Virus record (IMG/VR): IMGVR_UViG_3300037248_000024
Coordinates: 1 to 64,000 of that record
Strand: one strand, 5' to 3'
DNA length: 64,000 nt
DNA from: a virus
The notes beneath the pieces were generated by a model. That model had not been told where the DNA came from, did not search any database, and saw nothing but the letters and a program-made list of their open reading frames with translations. Below are positions 1 to 8,941 of the stretch, piece after piece. Position 1 is the first letter of the stretch; each line of letters begins with the position of its first letter. A program made the position numbers and the translations under genes.

Positions 1-1
1 C

Positions 2-916
2 GATGACGATGCCGCCGCCGCTCGTGCCGCCGCTGAGATCGCGGGGCTTCGCCGCCAGACCGGAGAGGCCGAACGCCGCGCCGCCGAGGCGGAAACCGCG
101 CGACACAATGCCGATGCCGCCAGACTGGACGCGGAACGCCGCGCCACAGCCGCCGTTCAGGGCGCCGAGGACACTGGCTACACCGCGATCAATACCGCGC
201 TGACCTCGTTGGCCCGCGAGAAAGAAGCCTTGATCGCGGAAGCAAAAACAGCGGGCGAGTCCGGCGACTATGGCCGGGGAGCGGAAATCAGCGCGCGGCT
301 TGGCGAACTCGGCGCCGAAATGCGGGACCTCTCGCGCGGGAAGGACGAACTGGAACGGGAACGCCAGACACGGTTGAACGCGCCGCCCGCGACGGCTCCG
401 GCGCCGCAACCGCCCGCGCCAACCTTCTCTAATCCGGCGGAGGGCGATATTCTTCGTGGTCTCCGGGCGCCGTCGCGGGAAGCCTTCCTCGCCAGCCGAT
501 CCCCGGCGACCCGCGATTTTCTCTACCAGCACCCCGAGTTTTTCACCGATGTCGCCGCGCATCAGCGGATGACGGGTGCGGAATCAATGGCGCGTGGGCG
601 TGGGCTTGCCTTAGACTCGCCAGCCTACTTCGATGCCATCAGGGAAGCAGCCAGCATGAACGCGCCAGCACCAGTAACGTCCCCGCCCACGCAACGGCAG
701 ACTACCGACCGTCCGGCTGACCGCACGGTTCCTCCGGCGGCGCCTCCATCGCGACAGGCGCAGGGGCCGAGCGGTCGGCAAACGAATAACGGCGAGGTTT
801 ATGTGAGCCGTGACGATCAAACGACGGCCGACTGGATGGGAGTCGATTCCGTCGAAATGGTGCAAGAAAGGGAAAGGCTCCGACAAATTGGAGCGTGGCC
901 GTATGCAAGAAGGTAA
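2..916 (+). CDS. Coiled-coil protein upstream of capsid genes, 5'-truncated; candidate scaffold
   Basis: The frame is open from the window edge and ends at a TAA, so the true start lies outside; 304 residues are visible. The first ~130 residues are rich in Ala, Glu and Arg with heptad-like spacing, as in a long coiled coil. A Pro-rich linker and a compact charged tail ending IGAWPYARR follow. A coiled-coil protein a few genes before the major capsid gene is typical of phage scaffolding or capsid-assembly proteins. That role is inferred from position and composition only; no catalytic motif is visible. Confidence 0.6.
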   Translation, partial: DDDAAAARAAAEIAGLRRQTGEAERRAAEAETARHNADAARLDAERRATAAVQGAEDTGYTAINTALTSLAREKEALIAEAKTAGESGDYGRGAEISARLGELGAEMRDLSRGKDELERERQTRLNAPPATAPAPQPPAPTFSNPAEGDILRGLRAPSREAFLASRSPATRDFLYQHPEFFTDVAAHQRMTGAESMARGRGLALDSPAYFDAIREAASMNAPAPVTSPPTQRQTTDRPADRTVPPAAPPSRQAQGPSGRQTNNGEVYVSRDDQTTADWMGVDSVEMVQERERLRQIGAWPYARR

Positions 917-976
917 TGATAAATGCCCCGCCCCGCCAAACCCTTCATCTCCCTGACGACCTTAAAGGAAGCCCAC

Positions 977-1516
977 ATGCCGTCACGCACCGAATCCTTG
1001 CACGATCCGATCCAGTCCGAACTTCGCAGCAACCTACCGGACTGGGACAACATGACCGACGAACAGATCATGGAGTACATGTCCAATGATCTGGAGGAAG
1101 ACAAATATGCCGTAGCGCACCTCGCGCCGGATGGCATGTACTACCAATGGGCGCGCTGCGAGGTGTTCGGCAAGCCGGATAATGGCCGCATTTCCGAGAT
1201 GGAGCAGAAGGGCTGGCGCCCGGTTCCACAGTCGCGTCATGATGGCCGGTTCATGCCGCCCGGCACGTCCGGTCCGATCACGATGGACGGTCAGATGTTG
1301 TTCGAAATCCCGCATCGCGTGGCTCGCATCAAGCGCGAACTCGCTTCCAAGGTTGCCCGCAACAAGGTCGAGGACATGAACGCGCAACTGGCGTATGCTG
1401 GGCCAGGACAGGGGCCGCGTATCGCCAGAACGCCCGGCACGCCTCTCGTGCAGCGTCAGTCCGGCGCGACCCAGGGCATCGGCAAGGATGGCCGCATGGA
1501 AATGGTGGTGGAGTGA
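977..1516 (+). CDS. Conserved phage protein of the head-gene cluster
   Basis: This 179-residue protein begins MPSRTES; the start is chosen for the strong AAAGGAAG six bases upstream. An in-frame ATG at 923 would add 18 residues. The centre (YYQWARCEVFGKPDNG, then MEQKGWRPVP) resembles small proteins that often precede the capsid gene in short-tailed phages, and the C-terminal third is basic with helical segments. Function is unknown; a minor head or assembly protein is the most natural guess. Its last codons overlap the GTG of the next gene by four bases (GTGA), implying coupled translation. Confidence 0.65.
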   Translation: MPSRTESLHDPIQSELRSNLPDWDNMTDEQIMEYMSNDLEEDKYAVAHLAPDGMYYQWARCEVFGKPDNGRISEMEQKGWRPVPQSRHDGRFMPPGTSGPITMDGQMLFEIPHRVARIKRELASKVARNKVEDMNAQLAYAGPGQGPRIARTPGTPLVQRQSGATQGIGKDGRMEMVVE

Positions 1517-1917
1517 ACGACCTGGAACCGACCGGGCGGGAGGATGATGCGGCGATCTCCGCGTACCTTATAATACACCCAGATGGACCCGCGTTCGCCA
1601 CTTTAGCCGAACAAGATCGCAACCGGTGGCGTCACGCCTTTGGCGTCGCCAGGAAGATTACGCCGATATTCATCGTAACCGACATCCAAATGGATTTTTC
1701 CGAAACGTCGTTTCTCTATGCGATTTCTCTTCTCGGACGGCCACCGACAGATCAGGTCACCATCTACCACACTAACTATTCATTCCGGGCGGCCTACGAT
1801 TTGTGTCAAAAGTACAACTGCGCCAGAATCGAAATGCCGCGTGAGATGCTTGTGACGCGTTTCGCCTGGGGTGTGGCGTCGCGAGATGGAATGGCGTGGT
1901 CGGCACCTTCTGATTGA
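1513..1917 (+). CDS. Hypothetical protein
   Basis: A 134-residue protein starting at GTG inside the GTGA overlap with the preceding gene. I do not recognise it. It looks globular, with alternating hydrophobic strands in the middle (ITPIFIVTDIQMDF and DQVTIYHTNY), no signal peptide and no membrane segment. It is the last gene before the intergenic region ahead of the capsid genes, so it could be an accessory cargo gene rather than a virion component. Confidence 0.5.
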   Translation: MNDLEPTGREDDAAISAYLIIHPDGPAFATLAEQDRNRWRHAFGVARKITPIFIVTDIQMDFSETSFLYAISLLGRPPTDQVTIYHTNYSFRAAYDLCQKYNCARIEMPREMLVTRFAWGVASRDGMAWSAPSD

Positions 1918-1927
1918 TATTAACCCC

Positions 1928-1956
1928 TTGACACCCACTCCGAACCTCCCGTAGTT
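1928..1956 (+). promoter_or_regulatory. Possible promoter ahead of the capsid genes
   Basis: A perfect -35 box TTGACA is followed after 17 bases by GTAGTT, a poor -10 match. It lies in the only sizeable gap before the decoration and capsid genes. The weak -10 makes this tentative. Confidence 0.3.
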
Positions 1957-1977
1957 TCCCCACGCTTAACCAGCATT

Positions 1978-1998
1978 CCGTCGCGGCGCTCGCGGCGG
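1978..1998 (+). other. GC-rich hairpin in the capsid leader
   Basis: CCGTCGCG and CGCGGCGG can form an eight-base stem (one G-T pair) around a five-base loop. No T-run follows, so it is not a classical terminator; it may be a leader structure, processing site or attenuator. Confidence 0.35.
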
Positions 1999-2032
1999 TC
2001 CCCCACCCAGGACGTTTCCGAACCGATGCCCG

Positions 2033-2683
2033 GTGACGAATCGCCCCGATGCGGAGACCGCCCCATTGGCGACCAACACACAGGTCGAGTTCGGCTTTCA
2101 GCCGTTCGGCAGTTCAGCCGGTGTCACCCCCAACTTCGGCCTTCGCCGCGCCACCATCGCGTATAATTACGGCACCGCGCTCTACAAGGGCGATCCGGTG
2201 TCATTCAATAGTTCCGGCGTCATCGTCATCGCGCCGAACGCGAATGGCCAGATCGATGGCATCTTCTGGGGGTGCGAATATCAACCCTCGGGATCGGCCA
2301 CCGCGCTTCCGATCAAATCACCGACCTGGCCCGGCGTCGCGCTGACCAATTCCTCCGCGATCGTGACCTGCTTCATCATCGACGATCCCAACGTCCTGTT
2401 CCGCGCCGCCACTTTCGGCACGCTGAGCGGCGGCCTTACCCAGGCGTCGGTTGGCGACAACATCGAGTTCCATACCGGCACCGGCAACGCCACCACCGGG
2501 CTGAGCGGGTACACCATCGATGACGGCAACATCGCGACCACATCGACCTATCCGTTCAAGATCGTGGACCTCTATTCTACCTACGCGCCGCCCGGCGTGA
2601 ACGGTTCGGCGGCGAACCAATACAATTGGGCGATCGTCAAGATGAACAACTCGGGCCGTGCCGCTGGCACGACCGGCGTATAA
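2033..2683 (+). CDS. Probable capsid decoration or head-associated protein
   Basis: A 216-residue protein rich in Gly, Ser, Thr and Asn with a beta-strand pattern, no cysteine cluster and no membrane segment. It sits directly before the major capsid gene, where phages usually carry a decoration or head-stabilising protein; that role is inferred from place and composition. The start is uncertain: GTG at 2033 is the first start codon in frame but has only a distant AGGACG, and a TTG at 2066 is possible. Confidence 0.55.
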   Translation: MTNRPDAETAPLATNTQVEFGFQPFGSSAGVTPNFGLRRATIAYNYGTALYKGDPVSFNSSGVIVIAPNANGQIDGIFWGCEYQPSGSATALPIKSPTWPGVALTNSSAIVTCFIIDDPNVLFRAATFGTLSGGLTQASVGDNIEFHTGTGNATTGLSGYTIDDGNIATTSTYPFKIVDLYSTYAPPGVNGSAANQYNWAIVKMNNSGRAAGTTGV

Positions 2684-2697
2684 GGGAGCCCTGACAC

Positions 2698-3609
2698 ATG
2701 GCAATCAATGTCGCGGCCCTCTACGATCTGACTCGCCCCGGCCTTCGCGGGATCGAGGGCAAATACAAGATGATTCCTCGGCAATGGCCGAAGTATCTGG
2801 AGCGCGGAACCTCCAAGATGGGGATCGAGCGCACCGCCGAAGTCCGCTTCGTCAGCCTGCCGCAGTTGAAGTTCGAGGGCGGCGCCACGGCGATGGACAA
2901 CAACGCCGGCGAACGCTTCATCTTCAACCACGAAGCGTTCGAGATCGGCTTGGGTTACGCGATGACCCGCAAGGCCATCGCGGACAACCTCTACGAGTCG
3001 CAGTTTCCGGCATCGAATCTCGGGCTTCAGAACAGCTTCGAACAGGCCGAGGAAATCTATTCGGCCAACGTGCTGAACAGTTCGACGACCTATAACCCGA
3101 ACATCGGCGGCGATGGCGTGGCGCTCCTATCCACCGCGCATCCCATCGACGGCGGAACCTACGCCAACACCTTCACCACGCAGTTGGACCTGTCCGAGGC
3201 ATCGCTGTTGCAGGCGCTGACCAACATGCGGACCAACTTCGTCGATCAGGCCGGGTTGAAAGTCTTTGCCCGCGGCAAGAAGCTTCTGGTGCCACCAGCA
3301 CTGGAATGGGTCGCGGCCCGGTTGTGGCATTCCACGCTGCGCGTTGGGACCGGCGATAACGACCCCAACGCGATGCGGGTCACCGGCTCGCTGAGCGACG
3401 GTTACGACGTGTTGGACTTCCTGACATCGTCCACATACTGGTTCGTGCTGTCGAACATTCCGGGGTTGATCTTCCTGGAACGGGAACCGTTTGAGATGTC
3501 GATGGAAGTGGACTTTATCACAGATAACCTCTTGGTAAAAGGATATCAACGTTATTATGTCGGATACTACAATCCGCGGGCCGTTTTTGGAAGTACGCCA
3601 AGTACGTAG
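2698..3609 (+). CDS. Major capsid protein, Mu gpT-like
   Basis: A 303-residue protein with a strong ribosome site (AAGGGAG) ahead of ATG. The segment around residues 141-151 (ALLSTAHPIDGG) is characteristic of the Mu gpT-like family of HK97-fold shell proteins, as are the N-terminal helical arm and the hydrophobic C-terminal strand region. The length fits a mature shell subunit without a long delta domain. It should build the icosahedral head, using the upstream coiled-coil protein as scaffold. A second, unrelated capsid-family gene lies at 56.7-57.6 kb on the other strand, but this copy has the canonical position. Confidence 0.82.
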   Translation: MAINVAALYDLTRPGLRGIEGKYKMIPRQWPKYLERGTSKMGIERTAEVRFVSLPQLKFEGGATAMDNNAGERFIFNHEAFEIGLGYAMTRKAIADNLYESQFPASNLGLQNSFEQAEEIYSANVLNSSTTYNPNIGGDGVALLSTAHPIDGGTYANTFTTQLDLSEASLLQALTNMRTNFVDQAGLKVFARGKKLLVPPALEWVAARLWHSTLRVGTGDNDPNAMRVTGSLSDGYDVLDFLTSSTYWFVLSNIPGLIFLEREPFEMSMEVDFITDNLLVKGYQRYYVGYYNPRAVFGSTPST

Positions 3610-3786
3610 TCTACAGCACGGTTTTTCGGTCACGATTGCGGACCGAGTAAAACCAGACTTAAATTCGGATTAACTGGAACCGCCTGAAAAGACACAATGA
3701 TAAAAGAGTTTCACAAGTCGGACTGTTCTGTCATTATCCTCGCAGATCGGCGCCCGTGTCGGGTGTCGCGCGAGGAGACCAGAGAC

Positions 3787-4761
3787 ATGCTGACTTTGGA
3801 GCAATATCAAGAAATCCTGGACTACAACCCTCAGACGGGGCGGTTTACCTGGAAAGTCGCCGCTGGCGGTAAACTGGCTGGGCGACGGGCGGGTAGTTTC
3901 CGCAACAATAACTACGGAATCGTGATTGAGGGTAAGATTACCTCAGGTGCGCGGTTGGCGTGGCTTTTCACTCATGGTGAGTGGCCGCCAACTCCGGTTC
4001 GGTTTGTCAGCGACGATCACCGCGACATCAGCATCGCAAATCTACGTCTGTCGGTCTCCAACGCCACGCGAGACGCACAAAAGCGCGAGGATATAGCGCG
4101 GCGGGCACGCGAGCGCGGGGCAACCTGGGGGCGAGAGCCAACCCAAGCCAGACTTCACGAGTTGTTTGTGTACGTTCCGGCTACAGGAAAGTTCTTCTGG
4201 AAGCACTCCAGCCAAGGTCGTACGCTGGGTGAACCCGCCGGCAGTGTTGACAACGGCCATATGGTTCTTCGCGTTGACGGTGTGAGCCATCAGCAACAAC
4301 GGCTGGCATGGATTTATGTTCATGGCGCCGTGCCTGATGGTCAGCGACTTCGTTTCGACAATGGGAATGGCCTGGACTGTCGAATCAGCAACCTCCGGCT
4401 GGCTCGCACGAAGGATGAGTCTAACGCGCTTTACCATGCGCGTCATCCTGGGGCGCGACGTGAAAACAGCCTTCACAAGTATGAAGGCATGACCACCGCC
4501 CGATACGAAGAGATGTTCACCGCACAGGGCGGCGTCTGCATCGTATGTTCTCAGCCCGAAACTCAGAAGCGGCTCGGCAAGCTGCGCCCATTGGTAGTTG
4601 ACCATCACCACGATAGCGGGATCGTGCGTGGTCTTTTATGCAGTCGCTGCAATACCATGATTGGATACGCACGCGAGAATGCGGAGCATCTGCGTAAAGC
4701 CGCTGATTTTGTCGATGACCACGCCGCGAAACGCCTTGATAAGAAAGACACCGCCGCATGA
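3787..4761 (+). CDS. Homing-type endonuclease: HNH-like repeats plus endonuclease VII domain
   Basis: The 324-residue protein begins MLTLEQYQEIL, chosen for GAGGAG about ten bases upstream; an earlier ATG at 3697 adds 30 unlikely residues. Two related N-terminal modules each contain a YxPxTGxFxWK-type opening and an RLAW / NLRL core, as in phage HNH_3-type nucleases. The C-terminus is a recombination endonuclease VII-like zinc fold: C251 and C254, the VDHHHD cluster at 271-276, and C285 and C288. It sits between capsid and structural genes and overlaps the next gene by ATGA. This is the usual setting of a free-standing homing endonuclease; Holliday-junction resolution is less likely because of the HNH repeats. 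Confidence 0.8.
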   Translation: MLTLEQYQEILDYNPQTGRFTWKVAAGGKLAGRRAGSFRNNNYGIVIEGKITSGARLAWLFTHGEWPPTPVRFVSDDHRDISIANLRLSVSNATRDAQKREDIARRARERGATWGREPTQARLHELFVYVPATGKFFWKHSSQGRTLGEPAGSVDNGHMVLRVDGVSHQQQRLAWIYVHGAVPDGQRLRFDNGNGLDCRISNLRLARTKDESNALYHARHPGARRENSLHKYEGMTTARYEEMFTAQGGVCIVCSQPETQKRLGKLRPLVVDHHHDSGIVRGLLCSRCNTMIGYARENAEHLRKAADFVDDHAAKRLDKKDTAA

Positions 4762-5675
4762 GCATCACCTCCCATCAAGGCCCCCTCTTCGTTCCCGGCG
4801 CCGGTCCCGCGATCGGCGGTGTCACGATCGACACCAACGACAGCGCGGGGCCGTCATGCTTCGCGCACGGCGTCGGCATCGTCGATACCCGTTTCGGTCC
4901 TTTCGGGGGCGCCGATATTACCGCTGTCCGCCCGGTCTGGTGGGGATCGGATTTCATCTGTGTCCTCGATCAGGTTCCCGCCGCGTTGAGCACGACCAAC
5001 ATCGTGGCCGCCGCCGTGCCGGTTGCCGGAACGCCGATGACCCTGGCCGGGGCGTCCACCGGCATCACGGTTCTCGCCACACCTCTGTCCATCATCGCGG
5101 GCCAGGTCTTTCCCGCGGGCGCGTTGATGATCGACGGCAACCCCGCTTTAATCACGTTGGCGGCGGTTGGCGGCGGGGTGTCGATGTACGATCCCCGCAC
5201 CATGTCGGCGCGGACGCTGCTGTTTACCTCAGCCGGTAACGACAGTTCCGCGACCGCGACCGTGGTTGGTCAGGACATGTACGGCTACACCATCCACGAC
5301 ACCGTGACGTTGACGAACGCATCAACGGTGGCGACGACGAAGGCATTCAAGTCGGTGCAGTCCGTCACTCCGGCTGGCACCTTGTCCGGGTCGAATCTGA
5401 GCGTGGGCGTCAATGATACCTATGAGTTCGGCCTGGCGGCATGGGAGTTCCAGTTCGTGCAAATCTACTGGAACAGCACGTTGATCTCGGCTTCGACGGG
5501 GTATACCGCGCCGGTTACCACGACGCCATCGGCTACGACCGGGGATGTGCGGGGCACTTACACCGTGCAATCGTCGTCCGATGGAACGAAGAAGCTTCAG
5601 ATGTTCGTCCGGCCACAACCATGGAATCTGGTCGCGACGGGTGCCAATAGCCTGTTCGGCCAGGTGCAGTTTTGA
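4758..5675 (+). CDS. Probable virion structural protein
   Basis: A 305-residue beta-rich protein, high in Thr, Ala, Gly and Val, with no membrane segment or enzyme motif. It follows the capsid block and overlaps the homing-endonuclease stop by ATGA, so the endonuclease is translationally tied into the virion operon. A head, vertex or collar component is plausible, but I cannot name a family. Confidence 0.55.
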   Translation: MSITSHQGPLFVPGAGPAIGGVTIDTNDSAGPSCFAHGVGIVDTRFGPFGGADITAVRPVWWGSDFICVLDQVPAALSTTNIVAAAVPVAGTPMTLAGASTGITVLATPLSIIAGQVFPAGALMIDGNPALITLAAVGGGVSMYDPRTMSARTLLFTSAGNDSSATATVVGQDMYGYTIHDTVTLTNASTVATTKAFKSVQSVTPAGTLSGSNLSVGVNDTYEFGLAAWEFQFVQIYWNSTLISASTGYTAPVTTTPSATTGDVRGTYTVQSSSDGTKKLQMFVRPQPWNLVATGANSLFGQVQF

Positions 5676-5697
5676 CCCTCCCGTGTGAAGGAACACG

Positions 5698-6174
5698 ATG
5701 ATGAGTGAGCATACCGAATCCCACGAGGAGATGATGAAGCGGCACCGCGAGGAGCGGTCGCGTCATCGCGAGAAGGCCGAGAAGCGCGCGGCCGGTGGTG
5801 CCGCCACTCTGGCGCGCGGTGGTGAAGCCGCTCACAAGCGCCACGAGCACGAGAAGCTCGCCCGAGGCGGTCCCGCCAAGGACGAAGGCGGTATCGGCGA
5901 AGACGGTTCGATGAAGGGCATGGAGTCCTACACCGCCGGCGATCCCGATGTTGAGAAAGAGGCGGAACGCCGCGCCAGGGGCGGTCCCGTGATGAAGAAG
6001 GGCAAGATGCCGACGATGGTTCACGGTTCCGCGCCGCGCCACCACAGCAACCGGCCCGGCCGGAAAAGCGGCGGTTCCGTGGGGGCCGACTCGCATCCGA
6101 TGACGGAAGCCTCGAAACTGAAGATGCCGGAAGGGCTGAGCCGTGACGGCGGGGTCGATCGCGAAGACGATTGA
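5698..6174 (+). CDS. Highly charged xGG-repeat protein
   Basis: A 158-residue, very hydrophilic and probably disordered protein. The first 70 residues are a run of His, Glu, Lys and Arg (MKRHREERSRHREKAEKR). Short ARGG, AAGG and KSGG units recur through it. ATGs occur at 5698 and 5701 behind AAGGAA. The same xGG units appear in the proteins at 6.66, 16.0 and 18.3 kb, all in this virion operon. This suggests a shared structural or interaction motif; enzymatic activity is unlikely. Confidence 0.6.
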   Translation: MMSEHTESHEEMMKRHREERSRHREKAEKRAAGGAATLARGGEAAHKRHEHEKLARGGPAKDEGGIGEDGSMKGMESYTAGDPDVEKEAERRARGGPVMKKGKMPTMVHGSAPRHHSNRPGRKSGGSVGADSHPMTEASKLKMPEGLSRDGGVDREDD

Positions 6175-6231
6175 TCCGGTTGGGGACGGGGGAATCCAGG
6201 CTGAAACTCTCGTAACCGAAAGGATATTCTC

Positions 6232-6660
6232 ATGACCGATGCACCAAAAACCTGGGCCGACAGCGCGAAAGACATCACGACCTCCATCGCGCATTGGGCG
6301 CTTGCGGAGTGCGCGAAATCCGGCACCCGCTGGACCGAACTGACCGATGGGCATGATCTGATCATGACCGCGACCCGGATCGGCCACACCATGGCGGAAC
6401 GGCTCGGCATCCCGACGGGGGCGGTAACCCTGACGCCGGGCGATACCCTGGCGGCAACCCAGGCGCTGGCCAGGGACGGTGCCGTGCCGAGCGCGCCGCT
6501 GCCGATGCAAGAAGAGCCGGTGGTGATCTCAACGACGGTACCAGCGAGCGGGGCGGTGACCTCTGGGACGTCATTCTCGGCCGGCACCGTCACATCATCC
6601 ATCGTTGAGCCGGTCAGTTCGTCCACGGTCACTTCTGGAGGTTCCGCGACCACATCGTGA
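6232..6660 (+). CDS. Hypothetical virion-operon protein
   Basis: A 142-residue protein preceded by AAAGGA. The N-terminal half looks helical (WADSAKDITTSIAHWALAEC). The C-terminal half is a low-complexity Ser/Thr/Val/Gly tail, likely extended. It overlaps the next gene by GTGA. No family is recognised. Confidence 0.5.
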   Translation: MTDAPKTWADSAKDITTSIAHWALAECAKSGTRWTELTDGHDLIMTATRIGHTMAERLGIPTGAVTLTPGDTLAATQALARDGAVPSAPLPMQEEPVVISTTVPASGAVTSGTSFSAGTVTSSIVEPVSSSTVTSGGSATTS

Positions 6661-7238
6661 CCCATCCCGCCCAACATCTCGTCGATGCGTCTCGTAAGCG
6701 GCAACGCGCGTGGGTGGAAGGGCGCGCGCGTGGTGGGCGTGCCGACAGGCCGGGGAAGTTGAAGGGCGGGGCGTCGGAGAATCGGGAGTCGCAGTCCACG
6801 TCGTTGCCGCCCGATCCGCATATTGAGAACGAGAAGGCACCGATCGGACGGGCGCGGGGCGGACGGGCGGATGGGGGTTCAGCCAGTAATCCAGCCGACT
6901 GGACGCCTGAAAAACGTGAAGCCTGGGAGCGTGAGAGCAGAGACTTTCGTGAACAGACCTTGCCTTCGTTGGAACAGGAGCGTGATGCTACCGCGCAGGG
7001 CGAAAAGGCCCGAGGCGGCGAAATCGCCCGCACCCCTTCCGGCGGCGTAAAGGCCAGCGCGAGACACAAGGCGGAACGCGAGGGCCACACGATGAAGGGT
7101 GGTTCGTTCCCTATCCGAAACGCTTCTGACCTCGCCAACGCCAAGCACGATGTCGGCCGCGCGAAAGACCCTGCCGCGGCACGTCGCTGGATCAACCGAC
7201 GCGCCCGCGAACTCGGCGAACCGCCGTTGGGTGCGTAG
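6657..7238 (+). CDS. xGG-repeat protein with C-terminal DUF6582-like segment
   Basis: A 193-residue protein starting at GTG in a GTGA overlap. The first 140 residues are basic and low in complexity with repeated RARGGRAD, KARGGE and MKGG units. The last ~45 residues (from FPIRNASDLANAKHDV) resemble the short helical module seen at the ends of many phage head proteins (DUF6582-like), in which a small domain ends in paired helices rich in Ala and Arg. A head-associated role is inferred from neighbours. Confidence 0.55.
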   Translation: MTHPAQHLVDASRKRQRAWVEGRARGGRADRPGKLKGGASENRESQSTSLPPDPHIENEKAPIGRARGGRADGGSASNPADWTPEKREAWERESRDFREQTLPSLEQERDATAQGEKARGGEIARTPSGGVKASARHKAEREGHTMKGGSFPIRNASDLANAKHDVGRAKDPAAARRWINRRARELGEPPLGA

Positions 7239-7240
7239 AC

Positions 7241-7585
7241 GTGGCCAATCCGACCTACATCCCGATCACGGCCACCGGCACATTCGATTACTGGGCTGAC
7301 TACACCCAGTCACCGTTCAATCTGTCCTATGCCATCGAGTTCGCATCCGGCACCACGGGCAGCTTCCTGCTGAACTACACGCTCGACGATCCCAACACGC
7401 AGCCGAATACGCCAAATTATGGTTGGACGCCGATCTGGATTCCCGATCCCATCAACGGCACGGCGCAGACGGCTTCGATCGGAGGCTACTATCAGTTTCC
7501 GATCCGTGGATTGCAGGCGATCTTCTCCGCGCTTGGTGGAACGGGCTCTGTCATGTTCGCCATCATTCAGGGCAACCCTTCATAG
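7241..7585 (+). CDS. Small beta-rich structural protein
   Basis: A 114-residue protein starting at GTG, rich in Thr, Asn, Pro and Tyr, with a pattern of short strands and no membrane segment. It lies between the xGG proteins and the adaptor-like gene, so a small collar or neck component is possible. No family is recognised. Confidence 0.5.
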   Translation: MANPTYIPITATGTFDYWADYTQSPFNLSYAIEFASGTTGSFLLNYTLDDPNTQPNTPNYGWTPIWIPDPINGTAQTASIGGYYQFPIRGLQAIFSALGGTGSVMFAIIQGNPS

Positions 7586-7594
7586 GAGGGTGCT

Positions 7595-8311
7595 TTGGCG
7601 GCTTCAGGAACATGGCAATTCAATCCGGCGTTAGGCTCCATTGGCACATTTGCCTTTGGGCGGTGCGGGATAAGGCGCCCACAGATCACTATTGAGCACC
7701 TGACCGACATGCAGATGGCGGCAAACCTGGTGCTTGTGGATTGGAGTGTGGACCAACCAAATTTGTGGGGCGTTGTTCTCAACAGCTTTTCGATGGTCCA
7801 GGGAATGACCGAGTATACACTCCCGTCTCAGGTGCTTCTTGTCCTGGATGTTTTCCGGCGCACGACGGTCAGTGGCGTGGCCAACGATACGATCCTCTAC
7901 GGCGTGTCGCGTTCGGAATACGCTTCTTACCCGAATAAACTGATGCAGGCCCCGCCGACTGTTTATTGGGCCGATCGTGTCCAACCGATTCAGATGTCGT
8001 TCTATCCGACGCCGGATGGAAACGGGCCATACACCTTGTTTTATTACGCGGTCCAACAAGACCAGGACGCGGCGATTGCAACGGCGTTCACGGGTGGAAC
8101 GCAACTCAGCACGCCATATCGGATGCTCTCTGCTTTCGCGGACGCCCTGGCGGCGAAGCTGGCGCTGAGCTATCCGCCGCCAGCGCCGATGACCATAGAT
8201 ATTCTGGACAAAGTGGCGGCGCGATCTTACGCGGCGGCGCGGGCGACCGAAAATGAAAATGTCCCGATGTTCATTACGCCGGGACTTAGCAGCTACTACA
8301 ATCAAAGGTGA
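7595..8311 (+). CDS. Head-tail adaptor or tail-accessory protein
   Basis: A 238-residue protein that starts at TTG, supported by a near-perfect AGGAGGG five bases upstream. The central part (YTLPSQVLLVLDVFRR, then SRSEYASYPNK, then PTVYWADR and FYPTPDGNGPYTLFYY) follows the pattern of phage adaptor-type proteins that join portal and tail hub in short-tailed phages. The C-terminal helices (RMLSAFADALAAKLAL) fit a ring-forming adaptor. A second adaptor-like gene is at 12.0 kb. Confidence 0.6.
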   Translation: MAASGTWQFNPALGSIGTFAFGRCGIRRPQITIEHLTDMQMAANLVLVDWSVDQPNLWGVVLNSFSMVQGMTEYTLPSQVLLVLDVFRRTTVSGVANDTILYGVSRSEYASYPNKLMQAPPTVYWADRVQPIQMSFYPTPDGNGPYTLFYYAVQQDQDAAIATAFTGGTQLSTPYRMLSAFADALAAKLALSYPPPAPMTIDILDKVAARSYAAARATENENVPMFITPGLSSYYNQR

Positions 8312-8319
8312 CTCTCTTA

Positions 8320-8940
8320 ATGGGCGCATATCCGTCCGGTGCGAATGGTTTCGCGAAGGTTAATCCGAGATTCCCGGATGCCTTCGCGATCTGCGATCGT
8401 TGCGGACAGAGGTACAATAAATCCGACCTCGTGTGGCAGCATGACTGGAGGGGGAACTCGTTACAGAACCTCCGTATTTTGGTCTGCAAGCGCAAATGTC
8501 TGGATATCCCGCAACCGCAACTCGCGGCCTACTCCCCGCCCCCCGACCCCATCCCGATCCGCGACCCTCGCCCCGACCTCTCCTACATGGGTCTGGCGCC
8601 AAATCCGGTCTACACGCAGGCACAAACGCAATCGTTCCCCGTGCTGGATGGCTACGGCAATCCAGTGCTGGATGGCTACGGCAACTGGGTCATCGGCACC
8701 GCCGGGACCTATGGCTATCTGTTGCAGGCCGGAACGGGGCGCACGCTGGTCAACTTCGACCTCCCGGCATCGTTCGGCCTCTGGATCAATCCGCTTGGTG
8801 GGTTGTGTTCACCGACCGCACCAAACTGCGTCTTCTATGCGCCAAACACCTATTTCGAGGAATTTGGCGAAGCGGCGAACAATGCCATAACCTACTGGAC
8901 GACCATCGCGGGGCTGTTGATCGTGGTCCAGAGTCAGTAG
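8320..8940 (+). CDS. Zinc-ribbon phage structural-operon protein
   Basis: The ATG at 8320 (MGAYPSG) lies nine bases after AAAGGTGA; a GTG at 8308 is an alternative. Near the N-terminus CDRCGQRY and the later CKRKC pair form a likely four-cysteine zinc ribbon, a pattern common in small phage proteins found beside neck genes. A Pro-rich linker follows, then a tandem VLDGYGN repeat, then a globular C-terminus. The function is unknown. Confidence 0.6.
   Translation: MGAYPSGANGFAKVNPRFPDAFAICDRCGQRYNKSDLVWQHDWRGNSLQNLRILVCKRKCLDIPQPQLAAYSPPPDPIPIRDPRPDLSYMGLAPNPVYTQAQTQSFPVLDGYGNPVLDGYGNWVIGTAGTYGYLLQAGTGRTLVNFDLPASFGLWINPLGGLCSPTAPNCVFYAPNTYFEEFGEAANNAITYWTTIAGLLIVVQSQ
8641..8688 (+). repeat. 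24-base tandem repeat, two copies
   Basis: GTGCTGGATGGCTACGGCAA plus four bases occurs twice back to back, encoding VLDGYGNP then VLDGYGNW inside the zinc-ribbon gene. It is in frame, so copy number could vary without breaking the gene. Confidence 0.75.
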
Positions 8941-8941
8941 C

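Noticed and set aside
5533-6510. 325-codon minus-strand frame
   Set aside because: It lies opposite three plus-strand genes with good ribosome sites and shows Arg/His-rich shadow composition.
7607-7632. GGAAC-N17-CGTT, an exact EcfG-type promoter match
   Set aside because: It lies inside a coding region, and about one such match is expected by chance in a window this size, so it is not evidence for the sigma fusion's target.
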